Shown: in pieces, positions 52,863 through 63,885 of the stretch
Layout: each line of letters starts with the position of its first letter
Position numbering within the stretch: the stretch's first letter is position 1
Source of the DNA: Branchipolynoe longqiensis
Lineage: Eukaryota; Annelida; Polychaeta; Phyllodocida; Polynoidae
Reading direction: 5' to 3'
Assembly: GCA_030323885.1 (NCBI GenBank)
Contig: CM059186.1
Coordinates: 29,311,005 to 29,375,004 of the forward strand
DNA: 64,000 nucleotides
Position numbers and translations under genes: made by a program
The notes under the pieces: model-generated
Databases searched by the model: none
Told to the model about the DNA's origin: nothing
What the model saw: the letters and a program-made list of their open reading frames with translations, nothing else

Positions 52863-53160
52863 CGACTTACAAGGTACAGTGTGTAAATGAAAACTGTGAC
52901 TCAACATTTTCTTTTTAATTCATTGTTTTTGTATTGAGGGCAAAAGAAAGCTAATACATGGAATTGTAGAGTATCAAGGTCACTTATGCAACCTGAGTCA
53001 TGCTGGATGACAGGTTCAGAACATACACAGTTAGCACTGGTTTAACAATATAACTGGTGACTCTGATGTGCAGTGGAGGGACGTGTATCTCACCTAATAT
53101 AGAATGCATCTCCAAGCTGATATTCAACAGTTATTGTCCGATATCGGGAATCAACCGAAC
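52863..53160. other. unassigned DNA
   Basis: Nothing recognised. Confidence 0.3.
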
Positions 53161-53164
53161 ACAT

Positions 53165-53350
53165 ATATGTGGTGTAAAACGCATTATGCAAGTATAAAAA
53201 TTCGGAATGGAATTGTTCTAATTATTAATATTACTTTATATTACTGATATTATTGATATTACTGATTACAATTCTCCGTAAGACTCCACACTTCACTGGT
53301 GGCGCCATCTGTGGCCCACTTCTCCTCTCATGGGTGTTAACAAGTGTCGG
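53165..53350. repeat. dispersed repeat E, copy 4
   Basis: gtgtaaaacgcattatgcaa, gactccacacttcactggtg gcgcca and aacaagtgtcggtccc. The other orientation of the same words is at 18276-18460. Confidence 0.5.
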
Positions 53351-53556
53351 TCCCAACACATATATATAATACATGGTTTTTGCGGAACTTTCAAATTTGA
53401 GCCATTTTGTTCAGTAAAACCTAGAATTTTGATGCCGCATTTTTACCCATAATTGGATTTAAGAGAATGCATCAACAAAAGGTGATACGAGTGCATTGGT
53501 TGTGGCAATGCGATATTAATTAATTTGATTGAAAATGGGAGGATACTGGGCTGTAT

Positions 53557-53933
53557 CAAAGACCCTATAATACTAAGATGGCTCACTGAGCCTGTATTGT
53601 GTAATCAAAATGATCAAACCCACCCCTTGGTGCGCTGGCTGTTCTCTTGGTTAAACAGGTGCTATATTATATGTATGAATGTATATATGAATGTGAAAGA
53701 TATGTGATGATGGCGATGCTGATGATGATGCTGATGATGATGGGTATTTGTTCATAGCAAGTTCATATTGATGTCTATTCATACTTACCTATCTCATGTA
53801 TAATATAATTGTATGTGTTTACATGTGAAACGCCAACCAGCAACCGACTGATCAAACCCACCACAAGGTGGCACTGCAAAATTTACCATTGGAGAGATAG
53901 GGAGTGAGCCGTCTTAGTATTATAGGGTCTTTA
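53557..53933. mobile_element. TIR family H, copy 2 with 7-bp target duplication
   Basis: Same TIR and interior as 6714-7097, with small indels. gctgtat lies on both sides (53550-53556 and 53934-53940). Confidence 0.9.
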
Positions 53934-53940
53934 GCTGTAT

Positions 53941-54214
53941 GTACACTGAATAGCAATGTGGAGAATCGAATAATTTAATATCACTTAGGCTTTTTTTAAA
54001 GTAAATGTACATAATTGCATCTACGGTTGAAAATAACACGTCTGCTGAGACTTACAAAGGGTTACTGCAGCAGTCGCTGAGGTGATCTGATAATGGCACG
54101 ACCTGTTTGGTAGGTGAATGTGATATGCCAAGAGAATACTGGCCTCCAATACATTCATACTCAAATAATTCGCAATGTATCATATATATATATATTATAT
54201 ATGTATAGGATTTA
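53941..54214. other. unassigned DNA
   Basis: Short TA run at 54180-54203. Nothing else is recognised. Confidence 0.3.
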
Positions 54215-54400
54215 TATCAGTAATCCAGGAGATGAGCCACGCCTAAAATACGCCTCCATAAAATTACTGCTCTATCTGTACTCGTTTTCTCTAGTTGTGT
54301 CTTTCTTCGACACAAGCGCATGCGCATTGCCCAACCATACACACAGTGGCGCATAATCACTGCCCAAAGTCGCTAAACAAAATGGGACCAAAATGGAGAA
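54215..54400. repeat. dispersed repeat G, copy 2
   Basis: ctcgttttctctagttgtgt, acaagcgcatgcgcattgcc and agtcgctaaacaaaatggg match copy 1 at 52170-52255. Confidence 0.55.
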
Positions 54401-54958
54401 TAGGTTCAGTGTTGGCCACTGGAAGCAGGTCAGTGCCTATCTCCTGTAGCGCCACCTGGATGTAGCAGCGGAACTAGATGTGATACTTCCAGTTGCGCCC
54501 TATCTATTCTTTCTTCTTTTTTGTTGTCTCTCCTGAATATTTATATATTTGCTTTTATATTCATATCTGGGTTAGTACCTAGACCGAGCCAGATAGCTTG
54601 ATGGGGATATTCTCTTTTCTGTGAAGCGTCTATTGACTGAGAGTAAGCTGAGCAATAGGAGTCTACATATTCCCATCAGAATCTCCATTTAAACACAAAT
54701 CCTTGCAAACTCCACTGGATTGCCTATGTGCCCCCTACAGTGGACAATGTGAAACTAGTTTCAGAAATAATCTTACTCACAGTTTCTCAACAACAACAAA
54801 AAATAGTGCTGTGACAGCAGTATGTAAATCGACTTACCTGCATGGTCAGTCCAAATATGGAAGCAATGAAAGAGAAAGCAGAACATTCATGTAGAGAATA
54901 TTTACAGAACAAACATCAATGTTAAGTATAGTCAATGTCGATATTTTAAATATACACA
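54401..54958. other. unassigned DNA
   Basis: Nothing recognised; short frames only. Confidence 0.3.
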
Positions 54959-54962
54959 AAGT

Positions 54963-55442
54963 GTGCTTATAACACTTACGGTGATAATAATGATGATAAT
55001 AAGAGGAACAATAATACCAACAGTAATATTCATAATCATAATAATGATAATACCGATAATAATCACAATAATCATAATAATCAAAATAATCATAAAAATC
55101 ATAGTAATCATGATAACGCTAATAATCATAATAATCATAGTAATCATACTGAACATAGAATTCATAATAATCATATTTATCATAATAAGCATTTTAATAA
55201 CAACGATCATAAAATCATAATAATAATCATAACAATAACCATACTGATCAGACTAATCAGACTAATCGGACTAATCAGACTAATCAGACTGATCAGACTA
55301 ATCACAATAATCACAATAATCACAATAACCATAATAATCACAATAATCACAATAATCACACAAATCGTATGAATTGTAATAATCACAGTAATCACAATAA
55401 TCAAAATAATCACATAATAATCATGTAATAATCATAATAATA
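54963..55442 (+). repeat. (ATAATC)n / (AATCAC)n microsatellite
   Basis: Mixed aataatcat and aatcacaat words over about 480 bp, with an actaatcag block at 55245-55305. Isoleucine-rich frames on both strands are not genes. Confidence 0.92.
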
Positions 55443-55870
55443 GTAGTAGTAACACTTATGTCAATTTAATTACGCACCCTCACTACCAGGAGCCAATCCA
55501 ACGCGATGGGCAATAAAAGCGCTAAATGAAAGTATTGTGACAAACTGGTCACATGGTAGCTACGGTGTTCACAAAACTTCAATGATGTGAATGAAAGGTG
55601 GCAAAGTATTAACAGTCTGAACCCAATTTTACACACGAGGGGCAACTTCACTAAGCTACCACGGACCAAGAGGTGTGTACATACGTGTGACTAACAATTA
55701 ACTGATGAATTAAGCATGAGCAAAGCAATTACTCAGAGAACCAAGATGTTGGCTCAAGTATTAGCCAAATACTTGATGATGGTCGGTACCTGCTTTGAAT
55801 TGTAGTGCTCACATAATAAAGGTTTTTTTTCTTGTTTTATTTAATGTTATTCCATGACCTCAAATGGATG
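55443..55870. other. unassigned DNA
   Basis: Nothing recognised. Confidence 0.3.
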
Positions 55871-55874
55871 ATTC

Positions 55875-56065
55875 TTGGTTCTGCTTACAGTTGTATGAAT
55901 CAATGCTTTTGAGTTTCTCGCAGTTTTTGTTAAAGATAAATATATTATGTTGATCATTATGTTCTATTTTACCTTAGTTTGAAGACACTTTTAAATTAAA
56001 GGTTTGACTTTGGAGCTGCTTGAAGTGAAATTCAGCAAAACTAATGCTAGAAATAGGATTTGTTT
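55875..56065. mobile_element. TIR family F, left half
   Basis: gataaatatattatgttgat, ttagtttgaaga and ttgaagtgaaattcagcaaa follow the family F order; the right half is missing. Confidence 0.6.
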
Positions 56066-56084
56066 ACCCTTTTCCAAGCATTTT

Positions 56085-56328
56085 TGTTTGTTTTTTGCTA
56101 CATTAGTTGCTTAAGCAGGGGAAATTTCAGTCGCAGACGACTAGTCTTCCTCATTCCACTGCTCCTTGCCCTCTCCTAGAAATGCCGAGCTTCTGGCTAG
56201 GAAGTGACAAGTATCAATTTTAAAGTTATTGGTTTTACTCGACCAGGATCCGAACCCACGATTCCATGATCTCCCAACACGGGAGACAGTTGCTCTAACT
56301 CATTTGGCCATCCCATGCAATAAACTCT
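56085..56328 (-). mobile_element. SINE-A head and body with tail-C
   Basis: ttgtttgttttttgctacat, agcaggggaaatttcagtcg and gacgactagtcttcctcatt (tail-C), then body and head to cctcatttggccatccc-like end. Confidence 0.82.
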
Positions 56329-57160
56329 TAATTAAACGACACGAGACTGACAAGTACATATAGTGACATTGTTGTTCTCTTTTTACGTTACAAGAATCAT
56401 GATGGTTCAATAAGTCTGAGGCTCCTAGATACATCATCCTATTAAGGTGACCCTTGCATGGTGATTTTCCCATTCTTTAACTACAATGTGACTGTCAACT
56501 TCAAGTCTGCATAGTTATGGTGGTATCATGTACCATGCAGCACTGTCAGCATAGTTATCTGTGTAATACAGTTAAACAACTAGTCTTAGTAATTACAAAT
56601 TAATAAAAGCTTTAAAAGGGTTCAAATATATTTTTTAAATATATATATATTAAGAAAGTTATGCAATTTTGAATTTAAGAAAAGATTGGCAACCAGGGTG
56701 AGCGTCTTTGTTGATATCGCCTACTGATATGCATCTGATCATCCCTCAATCTTCATGAAAATTGACCAATAGATAGAAAAAATGTATGTAAAAATGAATA
56801 TGATAGTTTAAAATGTGAATATCTTCAAATTGTACTCCTTTAATTTCTGTTGTAGTTCATACACATCAGCACACAGCAGTGTCTTACTGCCACTTCCAAT
56901 ACCCGACACATACTCAACCTCGTTCTGATGCCTAATTAGGTCATGCATGAATAGTGTGAATTTATCTGCTTATATACTGGTGCATTTATTAAACATGTAC
57001 TGCTACACAGAAATGCATGCTAAATGAATATAGTAAAACTTATTATTGCTGAATCTCGCATTATGATGTCAGAAGTTAGATGCGCATGCCAACATTATAT
57101 TTGCATGTTTTCACTTTGAATATCCCCTAAGTTAACCATTGGTGATACAAATTACTGCAA
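56329..57160. other. unassigned DNA
   Basis: AT-rich, no gene or repeat recognised. Confidence 0.3.
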
Positions 57161-57162
57161 AT

Positions 57163-57750
57163 GTAAAGGTGACTTTCTGCCATTGTCTGAGAATAATATA
57201 TTAGGGTGACCATAATAATCTATTTTAATTTTGTTTGAAATAACTTTTATCTTAAATGGCTAACTTTGGAGACACTTCAAGTGAAACCAGATGGGATGGC
57301 CGAATGAGTTGGAGCATCCGTCTCCAGTGTTGGTAGATCGTGGGATTGTGGTATTGTGGGTTTGAATCCTGGTCGAGTCAAACCAATGACTTAAAAATTG
57401 ATACTTGTCACTTCCTAGCCAGGTGCTTGGCATTATTAGGATAGGGCAAGGAGCAGTGGAATGAGGAAGACCAGTCGTCCACGATTGAAATTTCCCCTCC
57501 ATAAACAACTAATGTACCAACAAAACAAACAAAAAATATTCCAAATTAATTTTGGCAAGCATGTCAACATTGTGACACTATAAGCTTTAGCAGTAAGACG
57601 TTCTATTACATTCACTTATTATACCCTGCTATGCAGTAGCAAATGCTTCCTAAGTGTACAAGTATCCTCGTTGGGTATGTCAGATCAAATCTAGCTAAGT
57701 CTTTAGGTTTACCAAATTTCAGGCGACACTAGATTATACAAACTACAACA
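57163..57750. mobile_element. TIR family F copy interrupted by SINE-A/tail-C
   Basis: aataatatattagggtgacc, ttcaagtgaa, then the SINE, then ccaaattaattttggcaagc through gattatacaaac. The ends are worn. Confidence 0.7.
57283..57537 (+). mobile_element. SINE-A head and body with tail-C
   Basis: accagatgggatggccgaat, gtgggtttgaatcctggtcg, body, then gaccagtcgtccacgattga and tgtaccaacaaaacaaac. At about 255 bp it is shorter than ordinary SINE-A. Confidence 0.87.
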
Positions 57751-57780
57751 AGGTCGATTACAGCAAACACTGAAACTAAT

Positions 57781-58129
57781 ATATTGTAATGGCCCACGGC
57801 CCTCCGACTGTCACTCACACGGTCACACACGGAAGAACACCACGATTCAATTAGTGTACGCGTCAACCTGGTTTATTGAACCATCTGCTCTCCGCGGTGT
57901 CAGTAGTTGTCTGACCCACCCCCTGACTCGCCAGATCCCACATCGACTCTATAGGTGTGTGTGAGGGGGGTGGGTCAGCCACACGCAGTAGAGGTCAGCC
58001 CAGTTGGGGTCTGCCCGGTGGCTACCTGTGCCACCACCTGGCACAGTATAGTGGTACTGCACTGGTGTATGGCATAGTCTCCGCTGCTACCGTGTGGTAG
58101 TAGAGCTCATGTACAGACTACTACAATAT
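57781..58129 (-). mobile_element. candidate solo LTR with ATAT target duplication
   Basis: 57785-58125 starts tgtaatggcccacggccctc and ends gtacagactactaca, flanked by atat on both sides. On the minus strand it begins TGTAGTAGTC, ends GGGCCATTACA and has AATAAA (complement in ggtttattgaacc, about 57870). The size (341 bp) and TG...CA ends fit an LTR. No internal region is present. Confidence 0.6.
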
Positions 58130-58540
58130 TTATCTATAAAAAAAGAAAAAAGGCAGAACCTCATAACACTCGGATTGCACAACTTTACAGAAGTGGGGCT
58201 GATTGTGATGGCGGGTATTAGGAGACCCTGGAGCAGTTCAGGTTAATATCCCAGAACATCTCCAGGGAGTGACTCTGACTTACACAACACCGGGGGGAAA
58301 TCACCGGGGAGAAGTGAAAAGCTGGCAGCGGGAAGACCTGAGTAAGGGAGAGCAGCTCAGTGCTGTAGGTCGCTAAGGCAGCTGGGATAGATGTGTGTGG
58401 GTTGTGGGAACAGACAGGTGTGATTGGAAATAGATGGAGATGGGTTTTGGGAAAGTGGCACTGAAAGGAAGATTTTTGTTTGTTTGTTTAACGATCCGCC
58501 AACACAAAAAGGGAAGATCTGCATTTTTGTTTTCTTCTTG
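58130..58540. other. unassigned DNA
   Basis: Nothing recognised. Confidence 0.3.
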
Positions 58541-58700
58541 AAGATTTATACTTCCTATCATGGATAATATCTGAATACACTTGTTCTCAGAATCAGACAG
58601 TTGGTCAATAGAAAGCCTGAGCCTACTCTGTTACCAACCGAGGGGATTTTGAACCTCCCACACTACATAGACATGGTATGAGAGCAACTGGCCTTTGGCG
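58541..58700 (-). mobile_element. SINE-B, 3' part
   Basis: aagatttatacttcctatca tggata, gacagttggtcaatagaaag and cccacactacatagacatgg. The head is lost. Confidence 0.75.
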
Positions 58701-60300
58701 AGGGGTGGGGTGGGGTGGGGGTTGATGGTGAGATAGGCAGGACTGTCTTAAGAATATTTGAGAGCACCGGGCCAAGGCAAAGTACTAGTCCTCCCATCAT
58801 GCATCCCTCCCCCGCTGTCCCCAACATTAATAGATTTTATGGACCAGGTTCAACATTCATTTTGCCTACAAAGAGGTCCGATTAACGCCACTGCTATTTA
58901 ATAATATGAACCTTAATTTTCATTTTCCATTTTGAATTTCAGGGATCCCTAATATTGCGGTGTCCCCCTCCCCCCCCAAAGGAAACTTCCCAGTGTGCCC
59001 ATGTGATAAGACGGTTCTGGAGATAAGCGGGTGTGATAGGCCGGTGCTGTGTTGTTTGTGGATTGTACAGCGAACTGGCTGATGGATGCAGTGTGAGGCT
59101 GCTTGATCCGGTTGAGTCGGGCTGTGGTGCGGACAATATTTCAAAGTATGGACCCGAGAACATCATTGCCTCTACTGGCAGATGGGTATTTACAAAATGC
59201 CGAACAGCACACAAGTGATGTAAGCTTCCGGCCACGTGATTAGGACTGGAAGTAGTTGGTGCTAGTTTCCAAGCTGGAACAGGATATTTTAAGATATACC
59301 GCTTGTCTAAGTCCAACTGACCAGAATGCACAGTAAAACATACTACAACATTACCAAATTAATACAGAAGATAACTTCTGCTTAGATTTTAAATACCATG
59401 TAAATACTCACATCGATCGGACTATTATTTATGTAGTCGAATAGCACTACTGTTTCCATATTGCTGTGGAACTTGTGGGCTAGAGAATTCCATGTGGTTA
59501 TATGCTGCAAATAGTGTATTCAACAGCTACTGTAGGCCTTACTCTATATTTCATTATTGTAGAAATAATCCGAAATTGAAAAATGGCTGGAAGAGAGGGA
59601 CTTATTAACCAGAATAAACATATTTACCACACAAAAAACTTACAAAAAACACCTGATATTCTGTATACAGCGGTCATTGAAACGGTGAAAGCATTTCATT
59701 CTCTAAACCAAAACACTTAAGTAACACAAAATATAATGTTTAATTTGTACACAAGTAGCACATGGATAACAAGTGATTGTGTTGCCTTTCAGACACGCCG
59801 GGAGGTAAGCTAGCTCCCAATGGCATTTAATAGACCCCGCCAGTTAAGCTAGTGACATCTATCGGCAGAATTTGGAATCGGGTCGTTTCCCTAACTGCCT
59901 ATGATTTCACATGCTATATCTCCGTAAAGAATGCTTGGGAAAATAATAAAATGCTTGATTATATTCAGATATTCATATCGCAAGAGGCATCAAGCTCTTA
60001 TCCTTGTAATATATATATAAAAAAAGACAACTATTTTGTATTTTTCTTCTGGGTTTCATTGCCGCTCTCTTCACAAGTATTAAACCCCACCAGTTAAGCT
60101 AGTGACATCTATCGGCAGAATCAAGAACCACTCTAGTCAGGTACTTTCCAGCTCAACTGGCGCGGTCTATTGGTTGCTATGAGAAAGCGTAGCCATGGTG
60201 TTATGATAAAACAATGGCTACCACACTCCGAAGGTGATTCATCATAAATTGCCAGGCATGGTGGGATTCCCATTTTTTATACAGCTTCACACGTACTAAG
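58701..60300. other. unassigned DNA with a 37-bp direct repeat pair
   Basis: gccagttaagctagtgacat ctatcggcagaat at about 59839-59871 recurs at about 60087-60119. A C run lies at 58965-58976. No gene is supported. Confidence 0.45.
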
Positions 60301-60474
60301 AGATGATCAGTAGTTGGTGGATCATAAGTGTCGACTCGGGAAGGTGTGAAATCTCTCTGTGTGAAAGTGTGAAAGAGATCGGCCTGGTGGAGGTGTGAAA
60401 GCGTGTGGGCATGAATGGTTTGGTGATGGGACGAAAATAGAACAGGGAGGGTGAGACGGCGGTTAGCTGGTGAG

Positions 60475-61007
60475 GCTGAGGTGGTGGGAGAGAGAGGACG
60501 TGGGGGAGAGAGAAAGAGAGAGTGAAAGAAACACAGGGGGAGAAAGCGATAAATACATAAGAGTGTGGAGGTAAACAGAAGAGGTGGCGGAGAGAGAGAA
60601 AGAGATATAGGGAGAGAAAGAGATAAATATATAGGAGTGTGGAGGTTAACAGAGGAGGTGGGGGAGAGAGAAAGAGAAAGAGAGAAAGAGATATAGGGAG
60701 AGAAAGAGATAAATACATAGGAGTGTGGAGGTTAACAGAGGAGGTGGGGGAGAGAGAAAGAGAAAGAGAGAAAGAGATATAGGGAGAGAAAGAGATAAAT
60801 ACATAGGAGTGTGGAGGTTAACAGAGGAGGTGGGGGAGAGAGAAAGAGAAAGAGAGAGAAAGAGATATAGGGAGAGAAAGAGAGAAAGAAATAGAGGTGT
60901 GGAGGTTAACAGAGGAGGTGGATGAGAGAGAAAGAGAGAGAGAGAAAGAGATATATGGAGAGAAACAGAGAAAGAAATATCAGTGTGGAGTTTAACAGAG
61001 GAGGTGG

Positions 61008-61041
<34 letters not shown>

Positions 61042-61733
61042 TATAGGGAGAGAGAGAAATACATAGGAGTGTGAAGGTTAACAGAGGAGGTGGGGGAGAG
61101 AGAAAGAGAGAGTGAAAGAGAAAGAGAGAAAAAGAGATATAGCGAGAGAAAGAGAGAAATACATCGGAGTGTGGAGGTTAACAGAGGAGGTGGGGGAGAG
61201 AGAAAGGGAGAGATAGAGATATAGGGAGAGAAAGAGATACATACATAGGAGTGTGGAGGTTAACAGAGGAGGTGGGAGAGAGAGAAAGAGAGAGAGAAAG
61301 AGAAAGAGAGAAAAAGAGAGAAAAAGAGGATCACGGATGTCAAGGGAGGAGGTGGGGAGAGCTATACCGAGAGAGACAGAGAAAGAGAGAGGGAAGGAGG
61401 AGTGTTGACGTCGACATACGAGGGGGGGAGAGAAAGGGGGAGAAAGAGGAGTGTGGATGTCAACGGAGGAGGTGGGGACAGAGAGAGAGAAAGAGAGAAA
61501 GCGAGAGAGAAAGAGAGAGAAAAAGAGAGAGAGAAAGAAAGACAGAGAAAGAGAGAAAGAGAGAAAGACAGAGAGAGAGAAAGAAAGAGAGAGAAAGAGG
61601 AGTGTGGATGTCAACGGAGGAGGTGGGGAGAAAGAGAGAAATGGAGAAAGAGAGAAACCGAGAGGAAGAGAGAGAGAAAGAGAGAGAGAAAGAGAGAGAA
61701 AGACAGAGAAAGACAGAGAGAGCCGCAAGTAGA
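60475..61733 (+). repeat. GA-rich (GAGAAA)n array with ~86-90 bp higher-order unit
   Basis: Almost pure purine on the plus strand. The word gtgtggaggttaacagagga recurs at about 60636, 60723, 60808, 60897, 61158 and 61253, spaced 85-90 bp apart in the regular part, and separates GAGA/AAGA blocks. Frames of 100-290 codons are Arg/Glu/Lys or Ser/Leu low complexity and are not called. Confidence 0.92.
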
Positions 61734-62135
61734 GGTGAGGGTTGGGGGGTGACCGGTAAGATGGGCATGTGGAGACATGCATGGAGAGCCCGGGCGTGTA
61801 GAGAGTGAACATGTAGAGAGAGAATGAGAGAGTCGGCCAACATTGACTATTCGCAGATGAAAGGAAATTGCCAATTCGACGTGGGGGTGTACTTGCGCTG
61901 AGATACTCATAGAAAGCTACCCAACCAAATACACACGCACCCATTGAGCCTTCCCATGGAATCGAGATTTCTGAGTGTCTGGGAGCATGGATGTGTGTGT
62001 ATGGTGAAGATGTGGGTGTTGGTGGTGTGTGGGGGGAGGAGTAGGAGGGGGTGGAGGGGGAGGTGGTGGCGGGAAAGAGCGATAAGAGATATGTTTGCGC
62101 AGACGACTGAATTGCTCTTGCCTGGTTACGGGTGA
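61734..62135. other. unassigned DNA with GT/G-rich patch
   Basis: 62010-62075 is G-rich (gggggaggagtaggaggggg). No gene is visible. Confidence 0.3.
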
Positions 62136-62139
62136 ATGT

Positions 62140-62580
62140 GCCGAGGTGGCAGCGTCTCTGTACTGTGAATCATGGACGCTCAAAGTAGAGCTCCAAAGAA
62201 AAATACAAACCATGGCAATGAGGTGCTACCACAAGATGCTACACATCTTATACAAAGCCCTTGTTACCAATGAAGAAGTTGCTGGCAAGATCCAGAAGGC
62301 AATTGTTTCAGACAAAGATCTCCTGATGATCGGAAAAAGATACAGATTGCAGTGGTGTGACCATATTTCCTGTTCATCAGGTCTCGCTAAGCCAATTGTG
62401 TAAAGCACCGTGACGGTGAGAACAAAATACAAGCTGGACAAAGGAAGAGGTGGGAAGACACCATCTGGGAATGGACAGACCTGGGACTTTGGCACGCTTC
62501 AGAGGGCGGTGGAGAACAAGGAATAGTGGAGAAAACTGGTTGCAAAGTCATCTACAGTGCCGTAATGACCCTCATAGTAA
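62140..62580 (+). pseudogene. LINE ORF2 C-terminal remnant (reverse transcriptase-type)
   Basis: The reading includes YCESWTLKVELQRKIQTM, AMRCYHKMLHI, VTNEEVAGKIQKAI, DKDLLMIGKRYRLQWCDHIS and SSGLAKPIV. After a stop at 62401 other frames give QRKRWEDTIWEWTDL, then GTLQRAVENKE and WRKLVAKSS. This order (YGCESWTL, LQWYGHVSRSSGLAKTI, RKRWEDNIREWTGL, ENREKWRKLV) is the common C-terminal tail of many animal LINE endonuclease-reverse transcriptases. At least two frame changes and two stops make it non-functional. The catalytic part is absent, so the clade is not certain. Confidence 0.8.
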
Positions 62581-62689
62581 AGGGATTGATGATGGTTATG
62601 ATGATGATACAACATCACAGGTTCTGTAGGAGTACTTTGAGATCAGTGGGCAAGGTTTGTTGTACTCTGAAGACACTTTTTTTTCTTGA

Positions 62690-62978
62690 AGATATATACT
62701 GCCTATCATGGATAAGTCTGAATAGACTTGTTTTCACCATTAGACAGTTTGTCAATAGAAAGCCCGAGCCTACACTTTACGACCAAGGGATTTTAACATC
62801 TCACACCACATAGACATGGTATGAGAGCAACCGGCCTTTGATGTCGCTATAAGTTATACACAGTGGTGGAAATCCAAATTGGCAGAGGTGGGGGCACGGG
62901 GAATCGAACGACCGACCTTCAGATTAGGAGTCGGACCTAGAAAAAGTCAGACACTAACCACTCCGCCACAGAGAACAC
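62690..62978 (-). mobile_element. SINE-B, nearly complete, next to the LINE remnant
   Basis: The T-run (complement of the A tail) begins at 62679. Then gaagatatatactgcctatc, body and head complement (ctaaccactccgccacagag). A few bases are lost in the head. Confidence 0.87.
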
Positions 62979-62987
62979 ACACTAACT

Positions 62988-63082
62988 GAGAGGTCATATC
63001 AGGACGGGTACCGACTTGTGTCTGTGCACACTCATGGCGACTTTCTAGTGCTGGCCCAGTGGGAAATCAGGCGGCCCGGTGG
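62988..63082 (-). mobile_element. SINE-A mid-body fragment
   Basis: ggtcatatcaggacgggtac, gtgcacactcatggcgactt and ccagtgggaaatcaggc. Confidence 0.75.
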
Positions 63083-63123
63083 AAGGGAGAGGATGGTTGC
63101 TATTTACTGGTGGTATTTTGGAA

Positions 63124-63226
63124 GTGACACTGCACTTGACACCACAAGTGACACTGCAATTGACACCACAAGTGGCACTACAAGCGACACTGTAAGTGGC
63201 ATTGCAAGTGACACTGCAATGGACAC
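63124..63226 (+). repeat. 12-bp minisatellite (gacaccacaagt)
   Basis: About 8 units alternating gacactgcaatt and gacaccacaagt. Confidence 0.85.
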
Positions 63227-63231
63227 CAACG

Positions 63232-63885
63232 GAGGCCTGGGAATACCGGGGAATGCCAGTAAATGCCAGAGAAGGCCTGTGGGAGGTCGGAGAAGGCAAA
63301 GAAAGGGCAGAGACGGTCTGGGGGAGGTATGGGAATGCCATAGAAGCCCATAGAAGGCCAGGGAAAGATGGGGAAGGCCGGAGAAGGCCGGGGAAAGTCG
63401 GGGAATGCCGGGGAAGGCTGCGGAAAGTCGGGGAATACCAGGGAAGGCTGGAGGAAGGCCGGGGAGGGCCGTGGAAGGCCGTGGAATGCCGCAGAAGGCT
63501 GGGGAAGGCCGGGGGAAAGCCGGGGGAGGCCGGTGGAGGCCGGGGGAGGCCGGGGAAGACAGGGAAGGCCGGGTAGACCGGTGGAGGCAGGGGAGGCCGG
63601 GGGAGGCCGGGGGAGGCCGGGGGAGACCGGGGGAGACCGGGGAGGCCGGGGGAGGCCGGGGAAGACCGGGCCGGGGGGAGGCCGGGGGGAGGCCGGGGGA
63701 GGCCGGGGGAGGCCGGTGGAGGCCGGGGGGAGGCCGGGGAGGCCGTAGGGAGGCCGGGGGGAGGCCGGGGGGAGGCCGGGGGGAGGCCGGGGGGAGGCCG
63801 GGGGGAGGCCGGGGGGAGGCCGGGGGGAGGCCGGGGGGAGGCCGGGGGGGGCCGGGGGGGAGGCCGGGGGGAGGCTGGAGGAGAC
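63232..63885 (+). repeat. GC-rich minisatellite (ggccggggga)n
   Basis: 10-12 bp units (ggaaggccgg, then gggaggccgg, then gaggccgggg), becoming more uniform to the right. CpG and G runs are frequent. Proline-rich minus-strand and Gly/Arg-rich plus-strand frames follow from the unit and are not genes. Confidence 0.93.

Noticed and set aside
54932..55413. Ile/Met-rich membrane-like proteins
   Set aside because: ATAATC microsatellite translated; open on both strands.
60296..61944. Long Arg/Glu/Lys or Ser/Leu/Phe frames
   Set aside because: Low-complexity reading of the GA-rich array on either strand.
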